A stretch of 7,576 bases of DNA from Geobacteraceae bacterium (GCA_027064785.1 JAMOPE010000370.1:1-7576); one strand, 5' to 3'. Positions 1-5,940 are shown, counted from the stretch's first letter. Notes: generated by a model not told the origin, from the sequence alone. Made by a program: numbers and translations.

Positions 1-69
1 GTTCGAGGCCTTCCCGGTTTTTTTGTTGATGCTTTAAGAAGAGAAACAGAAGGATAAAAACACACTTTT

Positions 70-324
70 TCAAGGTTCAATCCCTCCAATGACCTGCTTG
101 AACAGCGTTGACATTGCGACTTCGACTTCGACCTCTTCGACCAAATTTAGATAACCTGTATACCAGCCGGCAAGCAGACCAAGGTAAAGAGAGAAAAAAT
201 GGACGGAGAGGTCAAACAATTCATGGTCAGTTGAAATTTCGCCCTTTTCCTGCGCGACCTTTAGATATCCTTCAATGATGTCAAAATAGCGCTGATCGTG
301 AACCTTGGCTTTTTCATTCTCCTC
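70..324 (-). pseudogene. TetR/AcrR-type regulator, C-terminal remnant
   Basis: Reading the minus strand from 324 to the TGA at 70-72 gives 84 uninterrupted codons beginning EENEKAKVHDQRYFDIIEGY. It contains ...AQEKGEI... and ...LYLGLLAGWYTGYLNL..., and ends ...FKQVIGGIEP. The pattern of an amphipathic helix, a K/R-G-E-I turn, a GLL-x-x-W helix and a terminal LxxGI helix is what TetR-family ligand-binding domains look like at their C-terminus. The frame stays open upstream to about 386, but that part (VIRNRRHPDC...) does not look like the family. It has no ATG, GTG or TTG start, and it runs into the tRNA-Gly terminator region. The N-terminal helix-turn-helix is absent, so this is a truncated, probably dead gene. 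A different small helical protein family is possible. The acidic VEEVEVEVA segment comes from a short GAAGTC-like tandem repeat near 115-140. Confidence 0.55.
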
Positions 325-338
325 ACAATCGGGGTGAC

Positions 339-386
339 GCCTGTTTCTTATAACAGGCCGGGTTTGCCAGCTACGCTGGACAAACT
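339..386. repeat. two adjacent inverted repeats (hairpins)
   Basis: Two palindromes lie between the tRNA terminator and the regulator remnant. The first is GCCTGTT...AACAGGC (339-345 with 352-358, 6-nt loop). The second pairs GTTTG-CCAGC with GCTGG-A-CAAAC (about 362-385, 3-nt loop, one bulged A). Neither is followed by a clear T-tract, so they are not convincing intrinsic terminators. An 8-bp direct repeat GGGGTGAC occurs at 331-338 and again at 411-418, bracketing these hairpins and most of the terminator. They could be decayed sequence, a REP-like palindromic element or 3'-end stabilisers; the sequence alone does not decide. Confidence 0.5.
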
Positions 387-414
387 AAAAAACCCCGGAT
401 CAACGATCCGGGGT
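387..414 (-). terminator. Rho-independent terminator of tRNA-Gly
   Basis: On the minus strand a perfect stem CCCCGGATC / GATCCGGGG with loop GTT is extended by a flanking A-T pair. It is followed at once by six T residues (387-392 on the plus strand are A). It starts 11 nt after the encoded CCA of the tRNA, so it ends the tRNA transcript and separates it from the regulator remnant. Confidence 0.9.
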
Positions 415-424
415 GACTATTTTC

Positions 425-500
<76 letters not shown>

Positions 501-513
501 ATTTGGAAAACGC

Positions 514-543
514 AGTATAGAGACTACGCTTCTTCATTGTCAA
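514..543 (-). promoter_or_regulatory. sigma70-type promoter for tRNA-Gly
   Basis: On the minus strand TTGACA (538-543) is a perfect -35 box. It lies 18 nt from TATACT (514-519), a 5/6 match to the -10 box. The bases after the -10 box are GCG, the GC-rich discriminator typical of stable-RNA promoters under stringent control. A start about 7 nt further on would leave a leader of only a few nucleotides before the tRNA 5' end at 500. The -35 box is inside the last codons of the nucleotidyltransferase gene, whose TAG stop is at 524-526, so promoter and coding sequence overlap. Confidence 0.8.
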
Positions 544-1831
544 ATGATAATTTTGTTTTCAACCACTTTTCAGCATCCGTTGCAGAAAAGATTTCCCCAT
601 TAATTTCAGCTAGTTTTATTCGTGACTGATAGACACCGATCTGCCGCGGTGAAACATTCTGTAGTGCCGCTGACACCTGCTTTCCATTTAATAAATCCGG
701 GATGCGACCATGGAATTTCAAAGTATTAAAAGAGCCAATCAATTTTTTAAGTCGTTCTAAATCAAACTTGTCGCGACAGACCCCCCAGTAGAGAAGTTTC
801 AAAGCTGCAAACGGGTTTAATAGCTCAACAAGAAGAGCCTGCTGGCGCGGTTCAGAGACAACCGCTAATGACTGTAACAGTGCCGAATCAGAAGGTCTGG
901 ACAATGCATTTACTACCCGTTCAAGCTGGCGACTGAGGCGCAACCGATTGTGTAAAATATCGGACCGATTTTCAGGGGCATATTCTTTCAGCAGTTCTGT
1001 AAACAGAATCATCTCGCGGGCATTGAATTGCTCAACAGATTCCAGGCCGGGCAAGTTAAAATCTGAAAACTGGGCCAATTTATTATTTAAAAGTGTCAAT
1101 TCACTCGCAAGGTGCTCGCTGCTCCACTGACTCCCCGGATGACCGAGAATAACCTGCAGAACTCCGCTTTCATCAAGAAGTTGAAGGCCTTTTGCAACAT
1201 TTTTACTTGCAAGTATTTTTTTCAATTCATCCCGAATGCGCTCTCCGGCAATCCTTGATAGCAGGGGCGAAGTTGAGCATAATTGTTTCCATGTATCGTT
1301 TTCAAATTCCAGATCAAGGGTGACAGCGTGACGTACCCCTTTGAGAATACGCAGCGGATCATCACTGAAACTCTCATCAGAACATGACTTCAGACGCTTC
1401 TTCTCGAGATGGTCCACACCGTTCAGGGGGTCAAGAAGTAATGATTCGGGGAAAGAGTTATCCACCAGAAGAGCTAATGAGTTAATTGTAAAATCGCGTA
1501 ACAACTGATCTTTTTCAATTGATTCGGCTCGAAGTGGGTTGAAATCAAGAATAAGTCGGTCTGGAATAACAACCCGGCTCTGGTGACGCTGTTCATCAAG
1601 CCAGAACCAGTTCCCGCCAGTCTTAGCTGCCCAGCGCTTCGCAAGCAGAGTAGGATCGGAAGAACTTGCAATATCAATATCAGTTTGCGGTAAGTTGAGG
1701 ATAAAGTTGCGCAAGCAGCCGCCAACCAACCAGTAGTCAGCAGGATCATTCTCAACCAGCGTCAAAAGTATTTGGAGCTCGGAGTATTGATCGAAGAAAT
1801 CACTCAGCGCTGAAACATTAGGAAACTTCAT
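524..1831 (-). CDS. class II tRNA nucleotidyltransferase / poly(A) polymerase family protein
   Basis: This 435-residue protein belongs to the polymerase-beta-like family that adds CCA, CC or A to tRNA 3' ends, or poly(A) to RNA. Visible motifs are VGGCLRN (36-42; usual GGxVRD), the metal-binding DID pair (D51, D53), a third carboxylate in LILDF (D96), LRDFTINSLAL (111-121, ribose/NTP selection) and DPLNGVDHLEKKRL (134-147). DDPLR (157-161) is the nucleotide-template motif, usually EDxxR, here with Asp for Glu. SRIAGERIRDEL is the RNA-binding neck helix. I see no HD phosphohydrolase domain, and the C-terminal third is poorly conserved helical sequence. Motifs alone do not separate CCA-adding, C-adding, A-adding and poly(A) enzymes. 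Geobacter is known to split these activities among paralogues, so I give no symbol. ATG starts 7 nt after the upstream gene's stop, with a weak Shine-Dalgarno, suggesting translational coupling. Confidence 0.88.
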   Translation of the reverse strand: MKFPNVSALSDFFDQYSELQILLTLVENDPADYWLVGGCLRNFILNLPQTDIDIASSSDPTLLAKRWAAKTGGNWFWLDEQRHQSRVVIPDRLILDFNPLRAESIEKDQLLRDFTINSLALLVDNSFPESLLLDPLNGVDHLEKKRLKSCSDESFSDDPLRILKGVRHAVTLDLEFENDTWKQLCSTSPLLSRIAGERIRDELKKILASKNVAKGLQLLDESGVLQVILGHPGSQWSSEHLASELTLLNNKLAQFSDFNLPGLESVEQFNAREMILFTELLKEYAPENRSDILHNRLRLSRQLERVVNALSRPSDSALLQSLAVVSEPRQQALLVELLNPFAALKLLYWGVCRDKFDLERLKKLIGSFNTLKFHGRIPDLLNGKQVSAALQNVSPRQIGVYQSRIKLAEINGEIFSATDAEKWLKTKLSFDNEEA

Positions 1832-1838
1832 AAAAGGA

Positions 1839-2447
1839 TTACTCTATCCACGACGTATCCCCCGCCCCTTGCCGAATCACTTCGATCTGATCATCAAGAA
1901 GGCTGATCACTGTTGATGCTTCATCCATAGAAATCCCGCCATCAATGACAAAATCGACTAAATGCCCCAGTTGATCGTCAATATCGCGTGGATCCTGCGG
2001 GGTATTCTCTCCGGACGTATTTGCGCTGGTTGTTACAAGGGGGTGACCGAGCTCCCGGACAATTGCTTCACAAATTGCATTCTCAGGAATTCTGACTCCA
2101 ACAGTCTTTTGTTTGGTACTGAGCGAACCAGGAACTATTTTCGTTGCCTGGAGAATAAAGGTATAGGGGCCGGGAAGATGGCGCTTCATTATTTTAAAGG
2201 CAAAGTTACTGACCTGTGCGTAGTTGGAAATTTCGGCAAGGTTGTTACAAATAAACGAAAACGGTTTTCTCTGGTCACGCTGCTTAATTTGAAAAATCCT
2301 CTTCACCGCCTTACGGTTGAAAATATCACAACCAATTCCGTAAGTCGTGTCGGTGGGATAAACAATGACGCCACCTTGCTTCAGACATTCGACAACCTGT
2401 TTGATCAGGCGTGGCTGGGGGTTATCCGGATTGATTGATACATACAC
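1839..2447 (-). CDS. Sua5/YciO/YrdC/TsaC-family protein (putative threonylcarbamoyl-AMP synthase)
   Basis: The protein has 202 residues and is a single YrdC-like domain. TsaC/Sua5 members make threonylcarbamoyl-AMP from threonine, bicarbonate and ATP for t6A37 of ANN-reading tRNAs. The order is NPDNPQPRLIKQ at the start, GGVIVYPTDTTYGIGC (25-40), IKQRDQRKPFSF (54-65, holding the KxR substrate/ATP site), MKRHLPGPYTFIL (87-99), KTVGVRIPEN (114-123), TTSANTSG (139-146), and a C-terminal STVISL...VIRQGAGD. The N-terminal NPDNPQ and the MKxxxPGxYTFIL block resemble YciO more than E. coli TsaC, yet the TDTTYG and SAN motifs are of the catalytic TsaC kind. There is no Sua5 C-terminal domain. GTG at 2445-2447 is chosen because GGAG (2455-2458) lies 7 nt upstream and nearby ATGs are out of frame. 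Whether this is the genome's only t6A enzyme cannot be told here. Confidence 0.88.
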   Translation of the reverse strand: MYVSINPDNPQPRLIKQVVECLKQGGVIVYPTDTTYGIGCDIFNRKAVKRIFQIKQRDQRKPFSFICNNLAEISNYAQVSNFAFKIMKRHLPGPYTFILQATKIVPGSLSTKQKTVGVRIPENAICEAIVRELGHPLVTTSANTSGENTPQDPRDIDDQLGHLVDFVIDGGISMDEASTVISLLDDQIEVIRQGAGDTSWIE

Positions 2448-2459
2448 AACGATACTCCA

Positions 2460-2494
2460 TAAAAAGGATAATAATACTAAATAGTAATCATCCT
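2460..2494 (-). terminator. AT-rich hairpin with U-tract before the YciO-type gene
   Basis: On the minus strand AGGATGAT pairs with ATTATCCT (8 bp, one G-U), and an inner TACT/AGTA stem adds 4 bp around an ATTT loop with a two-base bulge. It is followed by TTTTA. The stem is poor in G+C, so it would be a weak terminator or an attenuator. It begins 6 nt after the DUF493 stop codon, and its U-tract ends 2 nt before the GGAG that serves the next gene. Confidence 0.4.
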
Positions 2495-2500
2495 GAGAAG

Positions 2501-2770
2501 TTAAAGCAACATTTTCAAATCATCAATTTTTCTCAGCTCCGCATAAATTGAGGTAAGCTGGTCATAATTGTGTAACGTAACGATGACAGAAACCGCCTGA
2601 TACGTCCCCTTTCCGCTCGGACGACAACGAACGCAATCGGCAGAAACACTGACATGCTTCTCAACCGCGGCTATGACTGCATCCTTAAATTCATCCCCGG
2701 ATAGCCCCATTGCCTTGAACTGATAGTGACAGGGAAATTCAAGAAGATCTTTGGAATCGGTCTTTGTCAT
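2501..2770 (-). CDS. DUF493 / YbeD-like protein
   Basis: This 89-residue protein matches the UPF0250/DUF493 family (E. coli YbeD). Near the N-terminus is [21 protein letters not shown] (FPC-x-F-x-x-K-x-x-G), followed by a helix AVIAAVEKH. The central strand region is [18 protein letters not shown] (S-x-G-K-Y-x-S-V is usual), then [21 protein letters not shown] (the Q-L-x-x-I-Y-x-x-L...V-K-M-x-L ending). The fold resembles ACT-type regulatory domains, and the function is unknown in the family. No signal peptide or membrane segment is present. The ATG overlaps the dut stop codon as ATGA, so translation is probably coupled to dut. In other genomes the family is often next to lipB, which is not seen here. 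Confidence 0.88.
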   Translation of the reverse strand: MTKTDSKDLLEFPCHYQFKAMGLSGDEFKDAVIAAVEKHVSVSADCVRCRPSGKGTYQAVSVIVTLHNYDQLTSIYAELRKIDDLKMLL

Positions 2771-3222
2771 TTTATATGACCCTGTCCGGTATGGCCAAAA
2801 CCGCCAGCACCACGCTCTGTTTCGTCCAGCTCTGCAACTTCGATAAGTTCAGCCTGACAAACCGGAGCAACAACCAGTTGTGCAATCCGCTCACCGGAAC
2901 AGATAATGAAATTCTCCTGCCCAAGATTTATCATAATAATTTTTACTTCACCACGGTAATCAGCATCAATGGTTCCGGGAGAGTTTACCAATGCGATGCC
3001 ATGCTTGATCGCCAGTCCGGATCGCGGACGGACCTGGATTTCGTATCCAACTGGGATAGCAAACGCCAACCCCGTCGGGACAAGAGAACGCTCACCGGGT
3101 TTAAGAACAATTTCTTCGTCCAATAATGCACAAATATCCATTCCGGCAGCCAGCTCCGTCATATATTTTGGCACAATAGCTGAGGGATGCAGTTTTTTGA
3201 TTTGTAAAAGAGGTTGATCCAT
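2767..3222 (-). CDS. dut: dUTP diphosphatase (dUTPase)
   Basis: Trimeric dUTPase hydrolyses dUTP to dUMP and pyrophosphate, keeping uracil out of DNA and supplying dUMP for thymidylate synthesis. From the chosen start the protein has 151 residues, the usual size, and all five motifs are present. They are AAGMDICAL (25-33), [11 protein letters not shown] (65-75), [13 protein letters not shown] (83-95, catalytic Asp86), [11 protein letters not shown] (111-121) and the flexible tail [10 protein letters not shown] (137-146). His144 replaces the usual Ser of GGFGSTG. The ATG at 3220-3222 is preferred to an in-frame TTG at 3249, because GGAGAG (3227-3232) sits 4 nt upstream and family members begin near this Met; the TTG lies in a terminator stem. 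dut is the first gene after the pnp terminator, so its expression depends on readthrough or on a promoter I could not identify. Confidence 0.96.
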   Translation of the reverse strand: MDQPLLQIKKLHPSAIVPKYMTELAAGMDICALLDEEIVLKPGERSLVPTGLAFAIPVGYEIQVRPRSGLAIKHGIALVNSPGTIDADYRGEVKIIMINLGQENFIICSGERIAQLVVAPVCQAELIEVAELDETERGAGGFGHTGQGHIK

Positions 3223-3226
3223 AAGT

Positions 3227-3232
3227 CTCTCC
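3227..3232 (-). promoter_or_regulatory. ribosome binding site of dut
   Basis: GGAGAG on the minus strand lies 4 nt before the ATG at 3220-3222. It decides the dut start against the longer TTG-initiated frame. Only three bases separate it from the U-tract of the preceding terminator (3236-3240). Confidence 0.75.
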
Positions 3233-3235
3233 ACG

Positions 3236-3270
3236 AAAAAGGCCGGCAAAGATAAATATCTCCGCCGGCC
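3236..3270 (-). terminator. Rho-independent terminator between pnp and dut
   Basis: The minus strand has GGCCGGC / GCCGGCC (3264-3270 with 3241-3247), a 7-bp all-GC stem around a 16-nt loop that itself can pair AGAT/ATCT. It is followed directly by TTTTTCG. It is the likely end of the pnp transcript, and the U-tract lies directly against the dut ribosome site. Confidence 0.75.
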
Positions 3271-3294
3271 ACTCTATCATTCTCGATCAATTTT

Positions 3295-3320
3295 CCGTTT
3301 TACAGACTCTGTCAAAACGG
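3295..3320. repeat. hairpin in the pnp 3' untranslated region
   Basis: CCGTTTT (3295-3301) pairs with AAAACGG (3314-3320), and an inner ACAG/CTGT stem continues it, leaving a 3-nt loop and one bulged C, for about 11 bp in all. It lies 12 nt after the pnp stop codon. No T-tract follows on either strand, so it is more likely a 3'-end stabiliser or pause structure than a terminator. Confidence 0.55.
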
Positions 3321-3332
3321 AGTCAGTTGGAA

Positions 3333-5432
3333 TTAACCCTCTTCGGGCATTTCCATACCGAGTGCAGCCTTACGGGAAAGCTTGATTTTACCTTGACGAT
3401 CAACGCCAATACATTTGACCAGAACTTCGTCCCCTTCATTGAGGACATCGGTCACATTCCGTACCCGCTCTTTAGCGAGCTCAGAAACGTGAACCAGGCC
3501 ATCGGTGCCAGGGAAGATCTCGACAAATGCTCCGAATTCCATAATCTTTTTGACTTTACCCATATAGAGCTTATCAACTTCAGCTTCCTGAGTCAGATCA
3601 CGGATCATTTTGATCGCCTGCTTCGCAGCAGCACCATCAGACGAAGCAATTTTGATTGTTCCGTCATCTTCGATATCGATCGCGCAACCGGTCGCATCGA
3701 TGATGCCACGGATGTTCTTACCACCTGAACCGATAACGGTTCTGACCTGATCAGACTTCACTTTGATGCTGGTGATCTGTGGTGCGTGCGCAGAGAGCTC
3801 TGATCGTGGAGCATCAATCGCCTTAGCCATCTCACCAAGGATATGAATCCGACCTTCACGAGCCTGCTCAAGAGCCTGCTGCATGATCTCTTTAGTCACA
3901 CCAGTGATTTTGATGTCCATCTGCAGAGCGGTAATCCCTTTTGCGGAACCGGTCACTTTGAAGTCCATGTCGCCGAGGTGATCTTCGTCACCAAGGATAT
4001 CGGACAGAACTGCGACGTCGTCACCTTCTTTGATCAGACCCATGGCAATCCCTGAAATTGCTTCAGAAACCGGCACACCGGCATCCATCAGCGACAGAGA
4101 GGCACCACAGACGGAAGCCATCGACGAAGAACCGTTGGATTCAAGGATGTCAGAAACAATCCGGATGGTATATGGGAAGTCTTCATGCTTCGGCAGAATT
4201 TGAGCTGCACTGCGCTCAGCAAGCATTCCGTGACCAATTTCACGCCGGCCGGGGAATAACCGCATGCTGGTCTCACCAACACAGAATGGAGGGAAGTTAT
4301 AGTGAAGCAGGAACTTCTTGAATTCCATTCCCTGGATATTGTCCATCCGCTGCTCATCAACGCCGGTACCGAGAGTTGCAGCAACCAGTGCCTGAGTCTC
4401 ACCACGGGTAAACAAAGCACTCCCGTGGGCACGGGGCAGAACACCAACTTCACAACTGATAGGACGAATCGTGGTCATGTCACGGCCATCGATACGGATG
4501 CGATCTTTCGTGACCATACGACGGACAACGCGCTTTTCAACGCCACCGAGAGCAGCAGAAATTTCGCCTTCGCGACCTTCGTACTCGTCAGCCAGTTCTT
4601 CTTTAACAGCAGTCCGAATGTCAGACAATGCAGCGTAACGATCCTGCTTGCTCTGGATTTTAACGGCATCAATGACTTTAGGCTCAGCAAGTTCAGTAAC
4701 CCTGGCAACCAGTGCTTCATCAACCGCAGGGGCTTCAAAGATACGCATCTCTTTGTTAACCAGCCTGGCAAGTTCTTCCTGAACTGCGATCAAAGGCTGC
4801 AGTGCAGCGTGACCGAAGAAGATAGCATCAAGCATTTCGGTTTCGTTGAGGAACTTTGATTCCCCTTCCACCATCATGACGGCTTCTTTAGAACCGGAAA
4901 CGATGATTTCGACATCACTGTCTTCCATCTGCTGAATTGTCGGGTTAGCAACAAACTCACCATCGATACGGCCAACACGCACAGCAGCGATAGGACCTTC
5001 AAACGGAATACCCGAAACAGCAACAGAAGCCGAAGCAGCAACCATAGCAAGAGTATCAGGATCGTTAACCAGATCAGCCGAGATAACAGACGGCATAATC
5101 TGGGTTTCGAACATGTACCCTTTAGGGAAGAGTGGACGCATTGGACGGTCAATGAGACGACAAATGAGAGTCTCACGCTCAGTGGAACCACGCTCACGAC
5201 GGAAGAAAGAGCCGGGGATTTTACCGACAGAATAGAATTTTTCAGCGTAGTTCACAGTCAGAGGAAAGAAATCCTGCCCCTCACGCATCGATTTAGCAGA
5301 AACAACGGTACACAGAACCTTTGTTTCACCGTATGTAACAATAACAGCGCCGTCAGCTTGACGGGCAACTTTACCAGTTTCAATAGTCAATGGTTGACCA
5401 TTGAATTCAACTTCAACCTTATGATAGGCCAT
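3333..5432 (-). CDS. pnp: polyribonucleotide nucleotidyltransferase (PNPase)
   Basis: PNPase degrades RNA 3' to 5' with phosphate, releasing nucleoside diphosphates, and is a main mRNA-decay and quality-control enzyme in the cytoplasm. The chosen protein has 699 residues, standard for bacteria. An RNase PH-like domain ([24 protein letters not shown] onward) is followed by the helical linker and a second RNase PH domain. The second domain carries [16 protein letters not shown] and the catalytic block [26 protein letters not shown], with the two conserved aspartates. Then come a KH domain with [12 protein letters not shown] and an S1 domain ([30 protein letters not shown]). The catalytic and GSGG residues look intact. 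The ATG at 5430-5432 is chosen because AAGGAG (5438-5443) is 5 nt upstream. An in-frame GTG 27 nt earlier falls in the stem of a leader hairpin. It lies downstream of rpsO, from which a terminator and a structured leader separate it. Confidence 0.98.
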   Translation of the reverse strand: MAYHKVEVEFNGQPLTIETGKVARQADGAVIVTYGETKVLCTVVSAKSMREGQDFFPLTVNYAEKFYSVGKIPGSFFRRERGSTERETLICRLIDRPMRPLFPKGYMFETQIMPSVISADLVNDPDTLAMVAASASVAVSGIPFEGPIAAVRVGRIDGEFVANPTIQQMEDSDVEIIVSGSKEAVMMVEGESKFLNETEMLDAIFFGHAALQPLIAVQEELARLVNKEMRIFEAPAVDEALVARVTELAEPKVIDAVKIQSKQDRYAALSDIRTAVKEELADEYEGREGEISAALGGVEKRVVRRMVTKDRIRIDGRDMTTIRPISCEVGVLPRAHGSALFTRGETQALVAATLGTGVDEQRMDNIQGMEFKKFLLHYNFPPFCVGETSMRLFPGRREIGHGMLAERSAAQILPKHEDFPYTIRIVSDILESNGSSSMASVCGASLSLMDAGVPVSEAISGIAMGLIKEGDDVAVLSDILGDEDHLGDMDFKVTGSAKGITALQMDIKITGVTKEIMQQALEQAREGRIHILGEMAKAIDAPRSELSAHAPQITSIKVKSDQVRTVIGSGGKNIRGIIDATGCAIDIEDDGTIKIASSDGAAAKQAIKMIRDLTQEAEVDKLYMGKVKKIMEFGAFVEIFPGTDGLVHVSELAKERVRNVTDVLNEGDEVLVKCIGVDRQGKIKLSRKAALGMEMPEEG

Positions 5433-5437
5433 GTTTT

Positions 5438-5443
5438 CTCCTT
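5438..5443 (-). promoter_or_regulatory. ribosome binding site of pnp
   Basis: AAGGAG on the minus strand is 5 nt before the ATG at 5430-5432 and fixes the pnp start at [10 protein letters not shown]. It follows an 8-bp leader hairpin by about 8 nt, close enough for the hairpin to affect ribosome loading. Confidence 0.85.
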
Positions 5444-5451
5444 TTAATACC

Positions 5452-5471
5452 GGTTCCACCCATGTGGAACC
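5452..5471 (-). promoter_or_regulatory. perfect 8-bp hairpin in the pnp leader
   Basis: On the minus strand GGTTCCAC and GTGGAACC form a perfect 8-bp stem closing the 4-nt loop ATGG. It stands between the long leader stem-loop and the pnp ribosome site. No T-tract follows, so it is not a terminator. A role as a translational or RNA-stability element is an inference from its position. Confidence 0.7.
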
Positions 5472-5491
5472 TTGCTTGTTTTACAGCTATA

Positions 5492-5547
5492 GGAGGTTGG
5501 CCTGAGACAAGCTCTGCAAAAGCAGAAATTCTCTCCGGACAGCCTCC
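5492..5547 (-). promoter_or_regulatory. long imperfect stem-loop in the pnp leader
   Basis: On the minus strand 26 nt (5547-5522) face 26 nt (5517-5492) across a TTTT loop. Of the 26 opposed positions 20 are Watson-Crick and one is G-U. The five mismatches are all single and symmetric, so the helix has no bulges. The loop end is CTGC-TTTT-GCAG and the base is GGAGG/CCTCC. A long, lightly interrupted helix in this position matches the E. coli pnp leader, which RNase III cleaves and through which PNPase limits its own synthesis. Function here is inferred from that similarity. Confidence 0.75.
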
Positions 5548-5561
5548 CAGCCAGACATCTA

Positions 5562-5599
5562 GAAATACAAAAGCAGCATGCCCGCTAGGACATGCTGCT
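5562..5599 (-). terminator. Rho-independent terminator after rpsO
   Basis: AGCAGCATGTCC pairs with GGGCATGCTGCT over 12 bp (one G-U) with loop TAGC (5572-5599). It is followed on the minus strand by TTTTGTATTT. It starts 5 nt after the rpsO stop codon. It should end much rpsO transcription, so pnp needs readthrough, processing or its own promoter. Confidence 0.85.
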
Positions 5600-5604
5600 C
5601 GTTT

Positions 5605-5871
5605 TTAACGGCGAAGACCGAGAGCTTTAATGATTGTCCTGTAGCGCCCGACATCCTGTTTAATCAGGTAGTCCAGCAAGCGGCGCCGCTGACCAACCAT
5701 CTTCAAAAGTCCCCGACGGGAGTGATGATCTTTTTTGTGAGTCTTAAAATGATCTGTCAGGTAAGTGATTCGCTCTGTCAGAAGGGCAACTTGCACTTCC
5801 GGTGAGCCGGTGTCACCTTCGTGACGCTTATACTCGTTGATGATTTCCTGTTTGCGTTCTGTGCTGAGCAC
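5605..5871 (-). CDS. rpsO: 30S ribosomal protein S15
   Basis: S15 is a primary binder of the central domain of 16S rRNA and forms bridge contacts to the 50S subunit. The 88-residue protein has the expected length. It carries the conserved core: [26 protein letters not shown] at the N-terminus, then [35 protein letters not shown] with the [11 protein letters not shown] rRNA-binding segment, and a basic C-terminal end (IIKALGLRR). The start is GTG at 5869-5871, preceded by AAAGGAG with a 6-nt spacer. It lies 115 nt after truB with a candidate promoter between them, and it is followed at once by a strong terminator. The rpsO-pnp pairing is widely conserved in bacteria. Confidence 0.97.
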   Translation of the reverse strand: MLSTERKQEIINEYKRHEGDTGSPEVQVALLTERITYLTDHFKTHKKDHHSRRGLLKMVGQRRRLLDYLIKQDVGRYRTIIKALGLRR

Positions 5872-5940
5872 GTTAGTCTCCTTTTAAGTTCAATAAAGCC
5901 AGTGGCGTGGCTGTTTTAAGCGTTATCTTCAGAGCTGCGA

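Noticed and set aside
1..24. a second tRNA ending at the left edge (GTTCGAGGCC resembles a T-loop)
   Set aside because: The bases after the possible T arm do not form an acceptor end or CCA and run into T residues; a terminator arm fits better.
1962..2438. 158-codon plus-strand open frame opposite the YciO-type gene
   Set aside because: It lies wholly antisense to a gene with clear family motifs, has no recognisable domain, and its open frame follows from the other strand's codon pattern.
3223..3249. longer dut with a TTG start at 3249
   Set aside because: The TTG lies in the terminator stem and has no ribosome site, while the ATG at 3222 has GGAGAG and matches the family start.
3271..3300. 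a dut promoter between the two hairpins
   Set aside because: TTGATC and GATAGA are present but only 6 nt apart, and no other pair has acceptable spacing.
4088..4453. minus-strand frames within pnp in another register
   Set aside because: Leucine- and serine-rich frame-shifted readings of pnp with no family resemblance; the pnp frame is intact throughout.
4302..4859. 185-codon plus-strand open frame inside pnp
   Set aside because: It is antisense to highly conserved PNPase coding sequence, has no family motif and no credible ribosome site, so it is a coding shadow.
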